A stretch of 60,547 nucleotides of DNA, from the NCBI GenBank assembly GCA_018401885.1, contig JAGYKB010000014.1, forward strand, positions 1-60,547, given 5' to 3'. Below the pieces are notes generated by a model. That model saw only the letters and a list, made by a program, of their open reading frames with translations, did no database searches and was not told where the DNA came from. Both the position numbers and the translations under genes were made by a program. Of the stretch, positions 58,421 through 60,547 are shown piece after piece (position 1 is the stretch's first letter; the number at the start of each line of letters is the position of its first letter). The DNA is from Gammaproteobacteria bacterium (GTDB taxonomy: Bacteria > Pseudomonadota > Gammaproteobacteria > Pseudomonadales > Pseudohongiellaceae).

Positions 58421-59929
58421 ATGAGTAATTCAATGCAACGCAGTCATTTAACAAGCGCGAAATCTCCGCGAGGCCTAAGGCCTGGCGTGCAACGCGTATG
58501 GCTGCGCGTGTCGTCTCTACCGCTGCTGGCGCTGATTATCTCGCTAAGCTCGCTTAAAGTGACCGCCGAAACCGACGATGCTATTCAAGCAAGCGTCCGT
58601 TCGGTTGGCGAGGTAAGCCTTGTGCTAGGTCGAGCCTATCTTGAGCGCGACGAGGCACGCGTGCTCATCGAGGCAGGCGCGAAGGTCCACGTGGGTGACA
58701 GAGTGTTCACCGAAGCCGGTGGCCATGTGCATGTACGCTTTGTCGATGACGCGCTGGTGAGCGTTCGGCCGAGCAGCACCCTCGATGTTGTGCGCTATGA
58801 CTATGACGCGTCGAAGCCAGAAAATTCGGCCGTTAAATTCGAATTAAGCGAAGGCGTAGCCCGAGCCATTTCTGGCGAGGCGGCAAAATCAGCCCGCGAA
58901 CGCTTCCGTATGAACACCCCTATCGCCGCCATCGGTGTCCGCGGTACAGATTTTGTAGTAAGTGCTAACTCACGCTCGACGCGAGCGTTGGTAAACGAAG
59001 GGGCGATAGTCATGGCGCCCTACTCTAGCGAGTGCAGCAGCGAAGCCCTGGGGCCTTGCGCAGTAGACGCCGTAGAGCTTAGCCAGAACACCCTTCAGGT
59101 ACTCGAGCTCGGCAGCGGAAATCCTGCCCCTCGTCTTGTCGCCGCGTCTGGCGAGCGAACGCTTAGCGAAATTGAATCCTCTGAGAGCAGTGATGCCACA
59201 GCCGCAGACGCGCAGGTTGCTTCCGACGGCACTGCCGACACGCTCGACTCTACTGAAGTTTATTTAGAAAGCGTTGCGACGACCAAAATTAATACAGAAG
59301 TTGCGGCGGCTGAGAAGGGAGACAGCCAGACTCCAACCGATCAGCCTAGTACTGATCTGCCTGAGACACCCGCAGTTCTCACTGATTTTACCCCGACCGT
59401 TGCGCTGACGGCCGACTCGACAGACAGCGCTCAGCTAGTCTGGGGACGCTGGGGGTCGACAGACACACCGAGCCTCTTATCGCTCTCATTGAGCGAGGCG
59501 CGCGAAGGTGCCGACGGCCGCGACGTGACCGTCGCCTCAACCAGCGGATTTATCCTCTATCGCAGCGAGCCTAATGGCGCACGCGTGGACTCTGGGCTGG
59601 GCGTAGTTAGATTAGATTTAAACGCCGCCGAAGCATTCTACGATTCGAGCAACGGCATCGTTGCCATGCGTGTGGCGGGCGGTAACCTCGAGCTCGACTT
59701 TGTTGATCGGGCGTTTGCGACTGAGTTGAATCTCGACCACGCGAGCACCGGTGCGATTGATTTCACGGCAAACGGTGCCATCGCAGACGGCGGCTATTTG
59801 CGCTTAAAAGAAGACACAAAGACCTTGTCTGGCGCTGTAGCAACAGACGGCTCTGCGGCGGGCTACTTCTTTGAGCAGCAGCTCGACACAGGTCGCATTC
59901 AAGGTATTACTCTGTGGGGTGCGCAATAA
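58421..59929 (+). CDS. FecR-domain periplasmic protein
   Basis: A 502-residue exported protein: charged N-terminus, then a signal segment (LPLLALIISLSSLKVTA) and a FecR domain (GDRVFTEAGGHVHVRFVDDA, RFRMNTPIAAIGVRGTDFVV). The rest is a long acidic, Ser/Thr/Asp-rich region ending in a beta-rich segment (LRLKEDTKTLSGAVATDGSA). FecR domains of this type commonly sit next to CHASE2 sensors, as here: the stop and the next start overlap (TAATG). It is not linked to a TonB receptor or ECF sigma factor, so it is unlikely to be an iron-citrate regulator. Confidence 0.87.
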   Translation: MSNSMQRSHLTSAKSPRGLRPGVQRVWLRVSSLPLLALIISLSSLKVTAETDDAIQASVRSVGEVSLVLGRAYLERDEARVLIEAGAKVHVGDRVFTEAGGHVHVRFVDDALVSVRPSSTLDVVRYDYDASKPENSAVKFELSEGVARAISGEAAKSARERFRMNTPIAAIGVRGTDFVVSANSRSTRALVNEGAIVMAPYSSECSSEALGPCAVDAVELSQNTLQVLELGSGNPAPRLVAASGERTLSEIESSESSDATAADAQVASDGTADTLDSTEVYLESVATTKINTEVAAAEKGDSQTPTDQPSTDLPETPAVLTDFTPTVALTADSTDSAQLVWGRWGSTDTPSLLSLSLSEAREGADGRDVTVASTSGFILYRSEPNGARVDSGLGVVRLDLNAAEAFYDSSNGIVAMRVAGGNLELDFVDRAFATELNLDHASTGAIDFTANGAIADGGYLRLKEDTKTLSGAVATDGSAAGYFFEQQLDTGRIQGITLWGAQ

Positions 59930-60547
59930 TGAGCACGCCCCGTCTCACTTTCGCTCAACGTCTAGCGAGTCTGCCGTTTATTGGTGGCCTGCTGTTTATG
60001 GCGCCTATTCGTGGCCGCATCGCTATGCTTGCTACGGCGGCGGTTGCCACCTTCGCGCTGCTGGCGGTTTCTGGGCCCAACAGCCAGCTTGCTAGTCTCG
60101 AAGAGCGTCTGGGGACAGTGGGTTGGACACTGGCACCAAAGACAGACACCGAATCGAGGGTTGTGATAGTCGCAATAGATGAACAAAGCATCGATGAGGT
60201 CGGACCTTGGCCGTGGCCTCGTGAAACAATGGCCGAGCTTACTCGCGCGATCGACGCAGCGGGTGCGCAGCTACAGATCCACGACATTGTCTATGCCGAA
60301 GCGAAAGATGGCGACGCACAGCTTGTTGCAGCACTCGCGAACTCGCGCGGTGCAGTGATTTCACAGGTACCGGTTTTAGACGTCAATCAAGCGCCTGGCC
60401 TCGCGCCCGAAACGATTCGTGCGGGTCAGATGATGGGCAGTCTCGCTGGGATCCAATGCGCAGAAGGCTCGGGCTTAATGAGCACAGCGAGCTTCCTTGC
60501 GCCGCACGCAGGATTTAATGCGATCGCCAAAGGACATATTGCGCCGG
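59929..60547 (+). CDS. CHASE2-domain sensor protein (partial, runs off the window)
   Basis: About 206 residues are visible. A membrane segment (IAMLATAAVATFALLAVSG) is followed by the CHASE2 extracytoplasmic domain with its typical start VVIVAIDEQSIDEVGPWPWP. CHASE2 proteins usually end in an adenylate or guanylate cyclase, a kinase or a diguanylate cyclase; that part lies beyond the window, so the output cannot be stated. The start overlaps the FecR stop by one base, so the two are translationally coupled. Confidence 0.88.
   Translation, partial: MSTPRLTFAQRLASLPFIGGLLFMAPIRGRIAMLATAAVATFALLAVSGPNSQLASLEERLGTVGWTLAPKTDTESRVVIVAIDEQSIDEVGPWPWPRETMAELTRAIDAAGAQLQIHDIVYAEAKDGDAQLVAALANSRGAVISQVPVLDVNQAPGLAPETIRAGQMMGSLAGIQCAEGSGLMSTASFLAPHAGFNAIAKGHIAP

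Overview
The window is a gammaproteobacterial chromosome segment that starts at the replication-origin end. It opens with dnaA-dnaN-recF-gyrB. The order that follows (gmhB, glyS, glyQ, a lipid A type acyltransferase, trkH/trkA, rsmB, fmt, def, a PA0020-like envelope protein, dprA, tsaC, hemF, aroE) matches the origin region of Pseudomonas and its relatives, and polA-engB-cytochrome c4-dsbA is a second Pseudomonas-like block. The genus cannot be named from the sequence. The aa3/caa3 oxidase, complete respiratory accessory genes and two protein secretion systems fit a free-living aerobic heterotroph, perhaps marine; that is inference.

Layout. 0-7 kb: initiation, sliding clamp, RecF and gyrase, with one DnaA-box-like site upstream and two parS (ParB-binding) palindromes inside recF. 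7-11 kb: two short tandem arrays, then the minus-strand glyQ-glyS-gmhB run. 11-18 kb: acyltransferase, then the minus-strand def-fmt-rsmB-trkA-trkH block. 18-23 kb: plus-strand envelope protein-dprA-tsaC-hemF-aroE, ending in a bidirectional terminator. 23-30 kb: minus-strand cytochrome oxidase operon (coxB with two fused haem-c domains, coxA, two subunit III genes, subunit IV) diverging from cyoE and a Sco copper chaperone across a 0.7 kb gap. 30-33 kb: zinc uptake ABC system (znuB, znuC on minus; znuA on plus). 33-38 kb: polA, engB, cytochrome c4, dsbA.

38-49 kb: a ten-gene type II secretion cluster in the unusual order L-M-E-F-D-G-H-I-J-K, with no gspC and with a secretin that has a lipoprotein signal. 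49-52 kb: a Wzm/Wzt-type polysaccharide ABC exporter and a PIG-L deacetylase. 52-57 kb: a minus-strand type I secretion operon (ABC ATPase, HlyD-type adaptor, TolC-type outer membrane protein, and a small unrecognised protein). 57-60.5 kb: a CRP/FNR-family regulator diverging from a FecR-domain protein and a CHASE2 sensor that runs off the window. The divergent gap holds a near-perfect CRP-type site and three 17-bp direct repeats, so this end looks like a sensor-regulator-exporter module.

Two things cut across the window. Four otherwise recognisable genes (rsmB, polA, the TolC gene and the type I ABC ATPase) are each broken by many small frameshifts confined to a patch of about 0.3-1 kb; the clean flanks and surviving motifs make localised sequence error at least as likely as true decay. 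Short tandem repeats with unrelated units of 9, 11, 12, 13 and 17 bp recur in intergenic regions and low-complexity coding stretches.
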